Origin: Bimuria novae-zelandiae CBS 107.79
Taxonomy: Eukaryota > Ascomycota > Dothideomycetes > Pleosporales > Didymosphaeriaceae
Length of the DNA stretch: 64,000 bases
Assembly (NCBI GenBank): GCA_010015655.1
Contig: ML976686.1
Location: 640,498 to 704,497 of the forward strand
Direction of reading: 5' to 3'
This document shows positions 11,508-22,979 of the stretch, piece by piece (within the stretch, counting starts at the first letter, position 1; every line of letters starts with the position of its first letter). Below the pieces are notes generated by a model. That model ran no database searches and was not told where the DNA came from. It saw only the letters and a program-made list of their open reading frames with translations. Position numbers and translations under genes: made by a program.

Positions 11508-12305
11508 GCGGAGTGGCGATGTTGGACGGTTGTACGATAGGGATGGAAGATATGCATTTGCACTCGGCATAGCGATGGCGTTTGGCGGGATATCCTTGAA
11601 CTTTGGTCCTGGAACGGTGTGTCACATTCTGGGAATAAAGCAATTTCTTGGTGACAGGTGCTTCTGTATTGGAGCGGGCATATACGCTGGCTGTCGGCTT
11701 TCGATGTAGCTAACACAGGTTATACATAATTTGAGCGTGTTGGACGACCATAGTTGTAGTGACACGGTGCAGTGAGGGCTTGTCATATGATTCTTCCCGT
11801 TTATTGATGTGAATGTGGACTGGCTAGGCATGCAGGACACAGTGGGTCAAATTCAAGTTGATCGCATTGCTGATAACTAATTAATGAAATCAGAAAAGCC
11901 GTGTTGTACCACTGCCGTTTCACACATGCGGGACAACACGAACCTGTCGAAAGAAGTATTAGAACTACTTCGCATGGCTAAAATTCAAAGAAATGAACAA
12001 TACAGTCTATCGCGGAATACGGAAAAGTGTTCGGTAGCTGTGGGAAAGAGTGTATGCGAAAGGCCACAAATAAAGTCAAAAAGAAGAAACGCCATAGAAA
12101 TAGCCCGTGAAAAACAGGAACGCCGCAAGGCAACAGACGAAATGACTGTGGAAAATAAACCTGAATAGTAGAGCCCAATATTAGACGTGCAACACGTCAC
12201 ATCCAGTACGGCGTACGGGCCAAGTTGCCACGATTGCGCCACCTTTGGTGCAATGGCTCTTTCACTGGCAGATATCGGGATTCGGTGTAGAACCTCCTTC
12301 TCATT
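11508..12305. other. Intergenic, nothing recognised
   Basis: This region separates the coiled-coil gene from the Piwi fragment. Small frames at 11884-12168 and on the opposite strand have no domain or coding signature. No repeat or RNA gene was recognised. Confidence 0.45.
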
Positions 12306-12356
12306 CGTATCATGATCTCATCTGTATCATGATCTCATCCGTATCATGATCTCATC
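12306..12356. repeat. Three tandem 17-bp repeats
   Basis: Three adjacent copies of a 17-bp unit containing TATCATGATCTCATC begin at 12306, 12323 and 12340. The unit includes the palindrome ATCATGAT. The last copy overlaps the lysine-rich end of the Piwi fragment on the minus strand. Confidence 0.85.
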
Positions 12357-13510
12357 CCTCAAGAATCTTCTCCACCGCATCCCTGTCTTGCTCGTCCTCT
12401 TTCATTTCTTTCTGGGACCTGCACTTCTTCTTTTCTTTATCAGTCTTCGGGGGCTTCTTTCGCCCTGTCGCAATTGCATCCTCAAGCTAGCGTCGTCTAG
12501 AATCCTGTTCTTCACGGTCTTCCTTGCTTGGAACGAGAAACTCTCGGATATAGCAGCGTCCGCGTTCGCAGAGTCGATCAGCGTAATACGCCGGCATGGC
12601 ATAGGATACGCCTTTGGTAGCGCGGGCGTAAGCGTGGTTCAGACGGTTGGTCAGGTCTTGCAGTTCGTCTACTGTCATTCCCTGGATGTCGTTCTGGAGC
12701 ACGAAGTACTTGGCCGGCTTAGCGGTACCCTGGAGGCCGAAATGAGACTGGAGGAAGAACTCTGTGAAATAAGGTGAGGTAACGCCTTGTTCGACTAGAG
12801 TACTGGGTGCACAATTTCCTTGCTTTGGTTCTTTGATCTCAGGTGTTCCGGGAAAGAAGCGCGTGTTGTGACGTTTCGTGACGACGATGGCGGTAAGGTT
12901 GACCTGGGGGGGTTTCATTGATCTCGCCTGCAGCTGCTCTGCGAAGAGATTGAAGCCTTTGTATATCTCGCGCAGTTCCTCGTTCTTGACAGCATTGTAC
13001 TGCGAGTCGCTGACTCCGTCTCTGTAGTAGAGGATGTTCTCGGGTAGCTTTTTCTGTGACAGGTACCACGCCTCGATACGTTCCCGGACTATGCCTTTCA
13101 CGTCTTCGATCATCTAGAATCCGGTAAGCCTAACGTCATCGTGTTAACGAGAAGAATTTACCTCTTTATTTTCCTTGTTCTGGAGTCTCAGTGACCCAAG
13201 AAACGTTCCACCAAGCCTATTTGTTGATCCTACAATGGCGGCAATGGATGGCGTTCCGAATAAGGCTCCCGGTCGGGAGTGCATAACATCTGCCTCAAGA
13301 ATCAGAGTATTGGACAACCATTTGTCAACACCTAATGCAGAGTGGTTGGTCCCTACCATCTTGAGACGCTTCCATTGTTTTCAATATAGCAACCCACAGA
13401 ACCTCGGCTACAACAATCGATTGAGTAACATTATGGCATTCAATGAAAGTTTGGACTATGGCAACCGGGGTAGGTAAACTCGCTACACTCACGGCCACGG
13501 AACGGATGCT
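12352..13510 (-). pseudogene. Argonaute fragment, Piwi domain only (copy A)
   Basis: Piwi-domain sequence reads from about 13500 to 12487. Exon 13359-13162 carries MVGTNHSALG, the first catalytic aspartate in EADVMHS (usually GADVTHP) and PSIAAIVGS. A 48-bp intron (13114-13161) follows. Exon 13113-12487 carries YYRDGVSDSQ (second catalytic Asp), a KRHNTRFFP box, the FLQSHFGLQGTAKPAKYFVL segment and MPAYYADRLCERGRCYIREF with an Asp at the fourth catalytic position. One TAG at 12487-12489 separates this from 44 in-frame lysine-rich codons ending at 12352. Upstream, 13360-13500 holds frame-disrupted Argonaute-like sequence. N, PAZ and MID domains are absent. It is either a decayed copy or a truncated Piwi protein. 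Argonautes bind small RNAs and slice targets in fungal RNA silencing. Confidence 0.85.
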
Positions 13511-13960
13511 TTTTCTCAGGGTCATGCGAGACAAGCACGAAAGTGCAGCAGATAACCCCTCAACTTCGTTCCGGGGGTGTCAGTGATTACTAACTATCTT
13601 TCAACCTCGAAGCTGAGCAAGTAGCGTCACTGATTATAATCTCTTTAAATTCGTGCGACGAAAATTTGTCATGAATACGTATCAGCGGTCCACGCATTTG
13701 ACCATAATTTTACCTGCTCGCTATAAATCGGCTGTCTTATGTGCCTCCATCGTTCAGTAACGTGTGAAGTGGCTGCATTATGAAATGAGTGTTCGACGAG
13801 TCCACAATCAACAAGAAATGATATTGTGGAGTCTTAAGGAAACTGACGTGCAGCGATTGGTGCTATGTGCGATCAAATGATGTAACCAGCCCATGTCTAT
13901 CATAGCCGAGCCATAAAAGGTTGTTAGAAGCATCTTCTCTGGACACGCACTGTTCATGCC
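13511..13960. other. Intergenic, nothing recognised
   Basis: About 450 bp lie between the Argonaute fragment and the 3' end of the phosphomannose isomerase gene. No ORF, RNA or repeat was recognised. It does not visibly continue the Argonaute reading frames. Confidence 0.45.
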
Positions 13961-15520
13961 TTACAAGTTTTCCTTTCCAACATGGGTAAAGGCCTTGAAG
14001 AAGACAAGACCTTCCCCGTCCTCTGCATCCGTCTCGCTCTCGACCACCACCTCCGCAGTTGAACCAACAAAGAAGACATAGCCCTCCTTAACAGTTTCCG
14101 TCTTTGGGCCGACGGATATTTTCCCTTTGCCCTTGGTGCAAAGGATGATGCTGGGGCCCTCGATGGGGTCGAAAGTAATCTTGCCTCCGGTCTTGTTGAT
14201 TGCAGCGCGCACAACAGCAAATTCGGGGATGGGTGGGTTATACAAGGTGGCAGAGGAGTTAGAGCTGTATGCAGAAGCATTGAACTTGGCGTACTGGTAG
14301 TCCCGGGTTTCCATTTTCTGCTCGCTGATGGGAGCATAGGAATACGTCAGCATGGAGGTGAGGGTGTTCACGTCCTTGAACTTGGGAGTGAAGCCTGCGC
14401 GCACGACGTTGTCGGAGGAGGCCATGCATTCGATGATATCGCCAGAGAGGTAGGCATGGATGTCGTCTGCCTTCAAGTACATTGCCTCTCCAACCTCCAG
14501 CTTGACGTAGTTCAGGAAGAACTGTACGAATAAACCGATGTCCTTTGGGAATTGGTCATTCAGTCGGACGACAAGGTCCGCAAGTTCCTGACCGGAGTTG
14601 GAAGGGCCTCCCTCACCGGCGAAACTCGCACCCTCAGACGAGGCGGCCTTGAGAAGCTCTTCAGTAGCGGACCCTAGAGCCTCTTTGTCCGTGTTCATAA
14701 GCTTGGTGAATGCGGACTGAAGAGCTTTCTTGTTGGCTTCGGCTTCCTGTGGGTCTTTCGATGTTTCTTTGCCCTTGACAGTGCTCTCGAAGTTCTTGGC
14801 TTCTTCTTCACCAACCAGCTTGCGAAGCGAAGGAATATGTTGAAGGAAATGCGAGATTTCCGCAAGAGGTCGGAAGCCACAAAGGCCATCGAACGGAGTG
14901 ACGGCAATCGTCATTTCCGGCTTGTGGTTGTCATCTACTTCTTGTGAGCGGGTGGAACCCGCCATATTTCCATAAACTTACCCGGATAATTCTTGGGATC
15001 CTTCGCATGCAATTGTTCTGCAAGCTTCTTGTTGGGATGCGCCTGGATACTCAAAGCCTTTCCAATGGACAACACCTTGAACAAAAAGGGAAGCTTGTTC
15101 TCGTACTTCTCTGCGATCTCCTTGCCGAGCAGCTGCTGATTGTCTTGAACAAGATCTAGCAAGCTCCGTTGTGTCTCCAGATCTTTGGATGGGAGTGAAG
15201 GATGCGTTCCCATCCACAGCTTCTTCAATTAGCAATGGATCACAACACTAATAACCGGAGAATGACCTCGGCGTAGGGTTTCTCTTCTTGAATTGAAAAG
15301 CCATCAGAGGGGGTCGCAGCCGCGAACTTGGCCGCTGCAGAAGACTTTCCGACTTTGCCTGGAAAACTTCAGGATCCAGCTCGAATTCAATTTTCTAGGC
15401 GGGGGATCTGACGTACCCCAGTCGTAGCTGTTAACGCCTGCATTAATTAGCTAATATGAATTCCAAGTGAGAACACAGAACATTACCGCACTGCAACCTG
15501 TACAAAGGAACTGCTGGCAT
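13961..15520 (-). CDS. PMI40: Mannose-6-phosphate isomerase (type I phosphomannose isomerase)
   Basis: Five exons fit: 15520-15487, 15437-15417, 15358-15267, 15219-14982 and 14934-13961. They total 452 residues with consistent phases. The start ATG gives [19 protein letters not shown], the usual N-terminus. Zinc ligands are visible as Gln and His in [10 protein letters not shown], Glu in [18 protein letters not shown] and His in [10 protein letters not shown]. The catalytic-region arginine sits in [10 protein letters not shown]. The enzyme interconverts fructose-6-phosphate and mannose-6-phosphate in the cytosol and feeds GDP-mannose synthesis for glycosylation and cell-wall mannan. The exon 4 acceptor could lie 3 bp earlier, adding one lysine; I chose YAELWMGTHP because it fits the family. 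It shares a short divergent promoter with SGF29. Confidence 0.95.
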
Positions 15521-15842
15521 TGTGAATACTGTTATGGAAGATTTGGTAAGTTGGTGTTGCTGTCACCGCCAGTTCCTCACGTATGTGGCCGGACCCCGCG
15601 TTCAGAGACAGACAAGTGGCATGTGGCACCCTGAGTGGGTCAAAACAAGCAGCAACTACCCACAGAAATTAAGCCTCTTTCCCTACTAGCGGCTTCGCTT
15701 AACGCGACCCTCTTACCGCGGTACCATCACCCTTCAACGCTTAACGGCCTTCCTCAACTCTCAACTCTGGTCGCTGATGACCACGCTTACATTTTAGGGT
15801 TTATAACGCGCAGCCGGGGTAAGTGCGGCCACCTTGGCCAAT
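15521..15842. promoter_or_regulatory. Divergent promoter between PMI40 and SGF29
   Basis: The two start codons face away from each other across 322 bp, so both promoters must lie within or overlap this interval. No specific operator was identified. Confidence 0.6.
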
Positions 15843-17773
15843 ATGGCGGCACGCAACAGGCCTCGCGCTGGGCAGCTGAAAGATGAGATTGACGAGGAGA
15901 GGCACCTGTGGAACCAGATACGGGCCGATGGAAAGCGATTTGACCAGCATATGGTAAGTTTATCTTTCGATTTATCCCATTGCAAAATCTCTATGTACTT
16001 GCATGGTTTTGAAGACCTACGATGATACGGCAAAAAACAACAAATACCGTGCCACTACATCCACACAGAGCAGTCGACCATCACAGCGAAGATCCCAGAA
16101 GACGAGTGAAAGGCGGAAAGGATTGTTTTAAGTCAACCACATCTCTTATATGTCACGTTCAGCTTTTTCTCTCAAGGATACGTCAACCTGGTATAGTTGC
16201 CAATGATACAGTCGCTTACATGAATCGCTGGCTTATATGTCATTCGTATTACCTTCTTAGTCTCACTTTTGGACGATGCGCTAGAACTACCCTGCCTATC
16301 CATCTTGTAGCGAATCCAGCTGTTGTACGACACATGATTATAGCACTTCGACCCCAATTTGATATCATACCTTTCCGAAGCTTTGGCTAACCTTTACACA
16401 GGCACAGTCGGACGCCCTTCAGGAGAAAATCCTCGACCTGACTAGCCAACAAGAAGCTCGGAAAGGTGCACAGTCTCCTAACCAAAGTTCACCGCACCAA
16501 GATCTAATTTTACTAGCACGCGGCGATGCACCATCCTCCCGCATCGACAACGAGCTCGACGCCGCTCTCCGCGAGAACATCAAACTTAGCGAAGAAATGC
16601 TCACCCTCATCAAATCCGACCAAGGCAACGACATCTGCGAACAGCTCACCGTGCTATCGGCCCTCCGCTCCGCCGACACCGACAGCTCCACCTCCCGCGC
16701 CACCAACCCAGGAAAGTCACGCGACCGGGGCCAAAACAAGAGAAAGCTCACCGACGCCGCAAACGACGACCGTGATAGCATCGCCGCAGACAGTCCCGCG
16801 GTGCCGAGTCCTAAAGTCGTGCTGGGAAAAGACAGGGACAGGCTTCTTCCGAAGAGCGGAGGGAGCAGAGCAGGAAGCGTGCCTGCGGGCCGAGAGAGCA
16901 GCGTGAAAGTGGAGGATGACAAGGATGATGTAAAGGGTAAGAAGAAACGTTCTTCTACCGTCACATACACCAAGAAGGGCAGCAGTCGTTCAGGCGGTCC
17001 TTCGCGCTGAGTATGCTTCTGCTTGCCAGCTGGGCGCGGCGCAGTGTATACGTCTCTTGTCTGTATTTCCTTGCGTCGAAGATACCCCTATGGGCCGCCA
17101 GTGTCTAGTCTCCACATAGGCTCCAGACTACGATATGTAAATTTTCTTTGTTGCGTCTCCACTCACTCGTCTTGTCTGTGCGCCTCCACTGTAGTCCTAT
17201 TCCCTTCCTGTCTTCCTCTGTATACGTTTTCGCGCGCAAATAAGTATCACTGACCCAGGATGAACAGAAGCGAAACAGCGCCTCACAGTCGACACCGAAG
17301 TCCTCTACCGCGCGCCGCGCTCCCGCGCCGGCCCCGCCCCCGAAGACGGCGAAGGCACCCTGCACCGCATCACCAGCGTCATCGGAGAGGGCAAACAACG
17401 CCGCTACGAAATCATAGACATAGACCCCGACCCCGCCTCTCCCTGCACCCCCTTCCGCGCCTCCGTCGCACACATCATCCCCATCCCACCCGCGTCTTCC
17501 AACCTGACCCTCCCATCCCTCGAGCCCAAGAAGAACGTGCTCGCACTCTACCCCGGCACGACGACTTTCTACAAAGCCGAGGTTGTCAATGGGTGGAAGA
17601 GTGGGGGTGGAGGTGGAGGGGGGCCGGGCGTGGCGGTCGTGGTGAAGAAAGAGGGAGAGGCGGGCAGGGAGAAGGCGAAGGAGGAGTATGTGACGCTGAG
17701 GTTTGAGGGCGAGGATGAGGTGGATATGGTGAATAGTGTGGAGAGGCGGTATGTTTTGCCTGATAAGGCGTGA
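15843..17773 (+). CDS. SGF29: SAGA-complex subunit Sgf29 (tandem Tudor histone reader)
   Basis: Exon 1 is 15843-15953 (RNRPRAGQLKDEIDEERHLW). Exon 2 begins at 16402 and ends near 17000. The last exon begins near 17255-17275 and ends at 17773. The N-terminal helical part (LDAALRENIKLSEEMLTLI) is followed by a basic, serine-rich linker. The C-terminus is a tandem Tudor (SGF29/DUF1325) domain, recognisable from TVDTEVLYRAP, QRRYEIIDIDPD, AHIIPIPP, VLALYPGTTTFYKAEVV and the final YVTLRFEGEDEVD. Sgf29 reads H3K4me2/3 and links SAGA to promoters. The first intron (448 bp) is long for this genome and may hide a small exon near 16013-16050. The junction of the last intron is unresolved because several AG acceptors are close. 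A glycine run (GGGGGGG) interrupts the second Tudor. Confidence 0.88.
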
Positions 17774-18353
17774 ACATCCCCTGTGGTGCGGACCTCGGGA
17801 GCGCAGCGTTGTTTTGGTGAGGTATTGGGTATGATCTATGCGGGATGTACAGGGGTGCATGTAAGGGTCGACATATATCTGCGATGACGTTTCGTACATA
17901 TTGCTATAGCCCGGCGTTAGGAGCCATTCATTCACATCATCCATTAACACTCAATTCAAAGCATGCAGTGAGGCAATAAAGTAACTTTCGTACATATCCA
18001 TATACTCATCTATCACACATAGTTATCCACAACACAGACCCCAGCGGACGGAAGTAAATCTACAAACAGAGAGGAAGCCATGCAGTAACATCAATAGTTC
18101 CGTCCCGTAGCTTTCAACAGCTCATACAATCTGGGGTATCACCGCCCGTTGCTGCCGCCGAGTGAAGTGTATCGAAGAGAAGCGGTGGCATCCCAATAGA
18201 GCGGCCGTAATATTAGAAGCAAGTACAAGGGGTAAGCGAGCGTAAGCATTAAAGTAACCGAAATCGAAGCCGAAGACCGGGTATATGCGGAAGGACGAAT
18301 AGGCTGGTGTGCATGCAGTCGTACAGGTGAGGGAAGGTAGAGAAGGCGAGCGT
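17774..18353. other. Convergent intergenic region (SGF29 / arf6 3' ends)
   Basis: This is 580 bp between two gene ends pointing at each other, presumably two 3' UTRs. No coding or repeat feature recognised. Confidence 0.5.
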
Positions 18354-19194
<841 letters not shown>

Positions 19195-20148
19195 TGTGTC
19201 TGTGTGTGTCGCGTTCCGGTCGGTGGGAGTGTATTACGAGCCCAGCTCAACGTGTGTCGTGCGGAATCCGGCGAATAGGGCGTGCGAGGCTGGCGCAAAG
19301 ATACGCAGATACGGAGGATTCGAAGATGCGCGCGCAGGAGCAATTGAGGAGTGTGGACGGATACGAGAGGAGTATTAAGCCGTTGCCGAGAAAACAAAAA
19401 AGTCAGATATGCCTGCAACGGTCGCGTGGTATGAAGGGTGCGCGGGCAGCGTTTGGTGATGGGAGAGCTTCAGGGTGAAACACTGGCAAGCGCGTTGGAG
19501 CACCGTCCGAGCCAACCTTGTCGCGCGCCCAGATATTGTATTCGTCACCTTTTCGTGTTGCCCTTTACTATTCCGCTTTCCTCTATGATTTTAGGTTTTC
19601 AATTCCACTTTCTCGGACAGTGTAAGCTGCATCGATGACAATTTGATAAGCCCCGCTCACCGCCAATCTCCTGAAACGCACTCCAACATGGCAGTCGCGT
19701 TCGAAAATCACCATCGTCACTCCTGCAGCTACTCGTCCGCATAGAAAAGGGGCAATTCCGAAGCCTTGGTCCCTTGTTAATATGCGTTGCATCTTTTGCA
19801 ATGTTAAATGCGCGCAACGTGAGCTCCGGTCGCTAGTATACCACTTTTGGTTCGTCATGCCATCGCGCGCAATCTAACGCTGCAGGTACGCGCGAGCTAC
19901 TGTCTCCTGAAGCACACTGCTAGTTGCATCGAGCTGCAGTCGTTCGCGCGACGTATATCAAGTTTGATTTAGATTTGACCCCAAAGAATGGTTCGGTACC
20001 CACAGCGAAACTTGCGTTTTATGTAGAGATGCATGTGATATTGTTTGCAAACGTTGCGGAATCCTTCGAAGCTAACCAAGATTACTGATAACCGCCTCCT
20101 AGGGATAAGGTTAAACTGCCACGCCTTTTATTTTAAGTATAATCGTAT
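19195..20148. other. Intergenic region at the gene-block/transposon boundary
   Basis: The stretch upstream of arf6 probably includes its promoter. Composition turns AT-rich towards 20100, where the transposon island starts. No gene recognised. Confidence 0.5.
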
Positions 20149-20222
20149 TGCTTTGTTAAGATCCCAAAGAGATAGCTAATCCCTAAGGGGCTAAGGTTGG
20201 TTCTCGGGCAGGAATACTAGTA

Positions 20223-21468
20223 CAGTACTAGGACATTAGTCTGTTGACACCGAAAATTTCAACTTTTTTGACAGTAATTTCAAGGCCTCAATTGAATGCT
20301 ATTTTAGTACTTTGTTTACCAGCCTCTAGCTTTTATCACTGCCTGTATTCTCCTTGGCATAGAATTAATAAGCTTCTTCATGAGACCCTAGGGCAGGGCT
20401 CGCCAAGCTTCTTGGGCAGCGTCGATAAATGCGTCTCTATTAATCTGCTGCCACCCTTAGTCCTCTAATTCTAGATGTAATTTAATTACCTTCTGTTTAA
20501 GTGCCCACCAGAGGTGCTCAATTGGATTAAGGTTAGGTGAGTAAGGAGGGAAATCTAGAACTTTAATGTCCATTGCCTCCAGCCAGAGGGCCGTCTTGTG
20601 GGCGGTATGAATTAGTGCATTATCCATCTAATAGATAGTATCTTTATCTAATACTGGTAGGAGCCCTTCCTCTAGCGCCCAGATATATGAGCGTGCACTG
20701 TAGCCATTCCGTGGAGCTTGTAGATCTCGTTCTATTGCGATGAGTTCAGATCGACCTTCATACCAGAAGCAGGCCCAGAACATCTATACCATCCCCTTCT
20801 AAATATCCTCCTCTTTAATCTTATCGTGATCCTATTTTTAGAGTGGCGTCCTAAAGACCTAGATCCTCTTCTTTCCCTTGCCTCGCTCTGCTAAGACCTC
20901 ATTAGAAAAAGTCACGCTTTTAAAGTTAAAATTCTGCATCCGCTAAGCCTATTAACGCCTTAATCTTGCATATGCTAGAGTAAGCTTAGGCCTCTTCTTT
21001 ACTACTAAGTTCGTAATATAGTGTTTCTTAAGCAGCTAATAGAGTGTCTTGCGATAAACCTGTACGCCTGTAACTTTAGCCTTTAGCTATGTATACTTAA
21101 TTCTAGGGTGCTAGCGAGCGATTTAAAGGAGTAATTATTCTTGTTAGCGTGTAAGCTTCTTTAGCTAACTAGATTAAGGTAAAGATTTAGTTATATTATA
21201 GTTATTCCATTGCTTAATTATATTGTAAATTGTCTGCCGTGTGCAGCTAAAACGCGACGCGATCGAAGCTTTTAATTCTCCCGCCTCTACTATAGATAAT
21301 ATCCTAGCTTTTTATAATTTACTTAATTTATTATTCTTCCCTTAATTACTACTAATTTCCCTGCCAAATTCGCGTTGCATTGTGGGTTAGTGGAAGGCTA
21401 AAAAGATTAAGGTTGGGTGGGGATGCGCGACGCGGGTCCGGTGTCAACAGACTAATGTCTTGGCACTG
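20223..21468 (-). mobile_element. Tc1/mariner-type transposon nested in the LTR, decayed
   Basis: Terminal inverted repeats of about 30 bp begin CAGTACTAGGACATTAG on the left and match the reverse complement of the right end with three differences. TA flanks both sides (20221-20222 and 21469-21470). The undisturbed LTR at 34463 shows the empty site. The minus strand encodes transposase remnants: MFWACFWYEGRSELIAIE, then MDNALIHTAHKTALWLEA and LDFPPYSPNLNPIEHLWW, the signature of a DDE transposase of the IS630/Tc1/mariner group. Several stops (for example a TAG before MDNALIHTA) and strong AT drift in 20800-21350 show it is dead. No intact ORF remains. Confidence 0.92.
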
Positions 21469-21670
21469 TAGGACAGGAGAGGGTTGTAGTGATAGCTTAC
21501 GCTTGTCACTAGGGCGTTGGTATCGAAGGTGTGTACAGCACAATCAAATCAACAAGGTTGCTTATTCAGATCCAAACGATAGATTAATAAACAGGTTAAA
21601 CACGAATGCTGTAAGGGTATTCGTGTGGGTTTATATATTTGATCCTTTTCCTGCCATCCCATAATCCTGT

Positions 21671-21790
21671 GCCATCCTGGATGGTTATGCCATCCGGGAG
21701 GGTTGTGCCATCCGGGAGGGTTGTGCCATCCGGGAGGGTTGTGCCATCCGGGAGGGTTGTGCCATCCGGGAGGGTTGTGCCATCCGGGAT
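21671..21790 (+). repeat. 18-bp minisatellite inside the LTR
   Basis: Six near-perfect copies of GCCATCCGGGAGGGTTGT start at 21689, 21707, 21725, 21743, 21761 and 21779, with one degenerate copy at 21671. The related LTRs at 27642 and 34463 lack the array and carry only scattered CCATC motifs, so the expansion is copy-specific. Confidence 0.93.
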
Positions 21791-21911
21791 AGTATTCTTG
21801 GCGCGATGGTAGATCACGTGACCTCGGTAGTGCAGTCCCACCGATGGTTACCCCGCGGCTGCCCATCGTTGGTCCTCGACACTTGTAGGTCGCTCGGATC
21901 CTAACATGCTT

Positions 21912-22900
21912 TTGTAAAGAATTTATTTTATAATATCTTTATCTAACCTAACTAAAATATATGATAATATTAGATCAAGATTAGATAAATCTATATTACA
22001 TAATGTTTATTTATTATATAATTTATGTTTCTAGTGGCTACTATTTTTAATATTAGGAAAAATAAATGCATGGTTTTTTTAAACACTATTTAAGCCTACT
22101 ACGGTTATTAAATTTATTATATTCTATAGACTTATACATTACCTATATACTTATTTATAAAATACATGTAATATATTAAATAAATGTCACGGTAATCTCT
22201 CAGGCGACCTAATAGCGTAAACGTACTAGTAATAATAATACGATGCCAGACACGATACAGACAGGCTAGTAATTTAATAGCTACCTATAGGGCATATAGT
22301 CTATGCACGATAAAATGTCAAGTTCTTACACTAGTTACTAAAGGGCTAGTCCTAGGTAAAGCGAGATAAATAGACCTACGCTAAATAAAAAGAGAGAATC
22401 TTTTTTCTTTATTTAATGTCTTATATATATACATACACACTAAACGTAGTATATTACTCTAGCCTACTTAGGCCTAAATATCTCTACTTGTTGCTCTCGT
22501 AATATTACGTTCGTAATGCATTACCTATTAACTATAATAGCTTAACTAACTCTTATTTAATTACCTTATAATAAAGCAGATATCTTCTTGGCTATCGTAG
22601 CTATAAATTGTAATTAAATTTAGAGTATATAAGGAATAGTATAACGTATAATATCCCTTAAATAATATAATGTAATTAACGCACTAGAATTACTACGCGA
22701 TATAATATAAGCCTAACTTAAAGAAGCTTATAAAACTAAAAGAGGAGATAATTACTAAGTATATACTTAATCTAGATTTGCGAGGATTTGTGTCCACACT
22801 AGATACTACATAAGATATAGTAAATAAGCTATTTACTAAGTAAGGCGCTAAATAAATAAGTAAGTAGTAATTACGAAACTTTATTAAGTAGATATATAGA
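21912..22900. other. AT-rich decayed sequence
   Basis: This is very AT-rich, TpA-rich sequence with stops in all frames. It is probably the left part of the decayed Fot1-type element that becomes readable after 22980, or an older insertion. No terminal repeat could be placed with confidence. Confidence 0.4.
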
Positions 22901-22979
22901 CTTACTACACGATTTACCTAACTATATAATTAGTAAAGAGCTTTATATAAGAGTATAAAATCTATTAAGACTTAGTTCG

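Larger units (their letters stand above)
20154..21906 (+). mobile_element. Solo LTR (family 1), interrupted by a mariner element
   Basis: It begins TGTTAAGATCCCAAAG and ends GATCCTAACA, with the direct target duplication TGCTT at 20149-20153 and 21907-21911. Internal sequence aligns by eye with the uninterrupted copy at 34463-34899 and the inverted copy at 27642-28099. A second element sits at 20223-21468, so the LTR itself is only about 505 bp. No internal retrotransposon domain lies next to it, so it arose by LTR-LTR recombination. Confidence 0.92.

Noticed and set aside
11884..12168. 94-residue plus-strand ORF
   Set aside because: Irregular charged composition, no domain and no splice or promoter support.
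16419..16973. Long minus-strand frame (184 residues) opposite SGF29
   Set aside because: It is antisense to the SGF29 linker exon, low in complexity and without domain features; a shadow of biased codon use.
21671..21790. CRISPR-like array
   Set aside because: Units are directly adjacent with no spacers, and the host is a eukaryote.
21549..21866. Minus-strand ORF with PPGWHN repeats as a repeat protein
   Set aside because: It is the translation of the 18-bp minisatellite inside an LTR; the period divides by three by chance.
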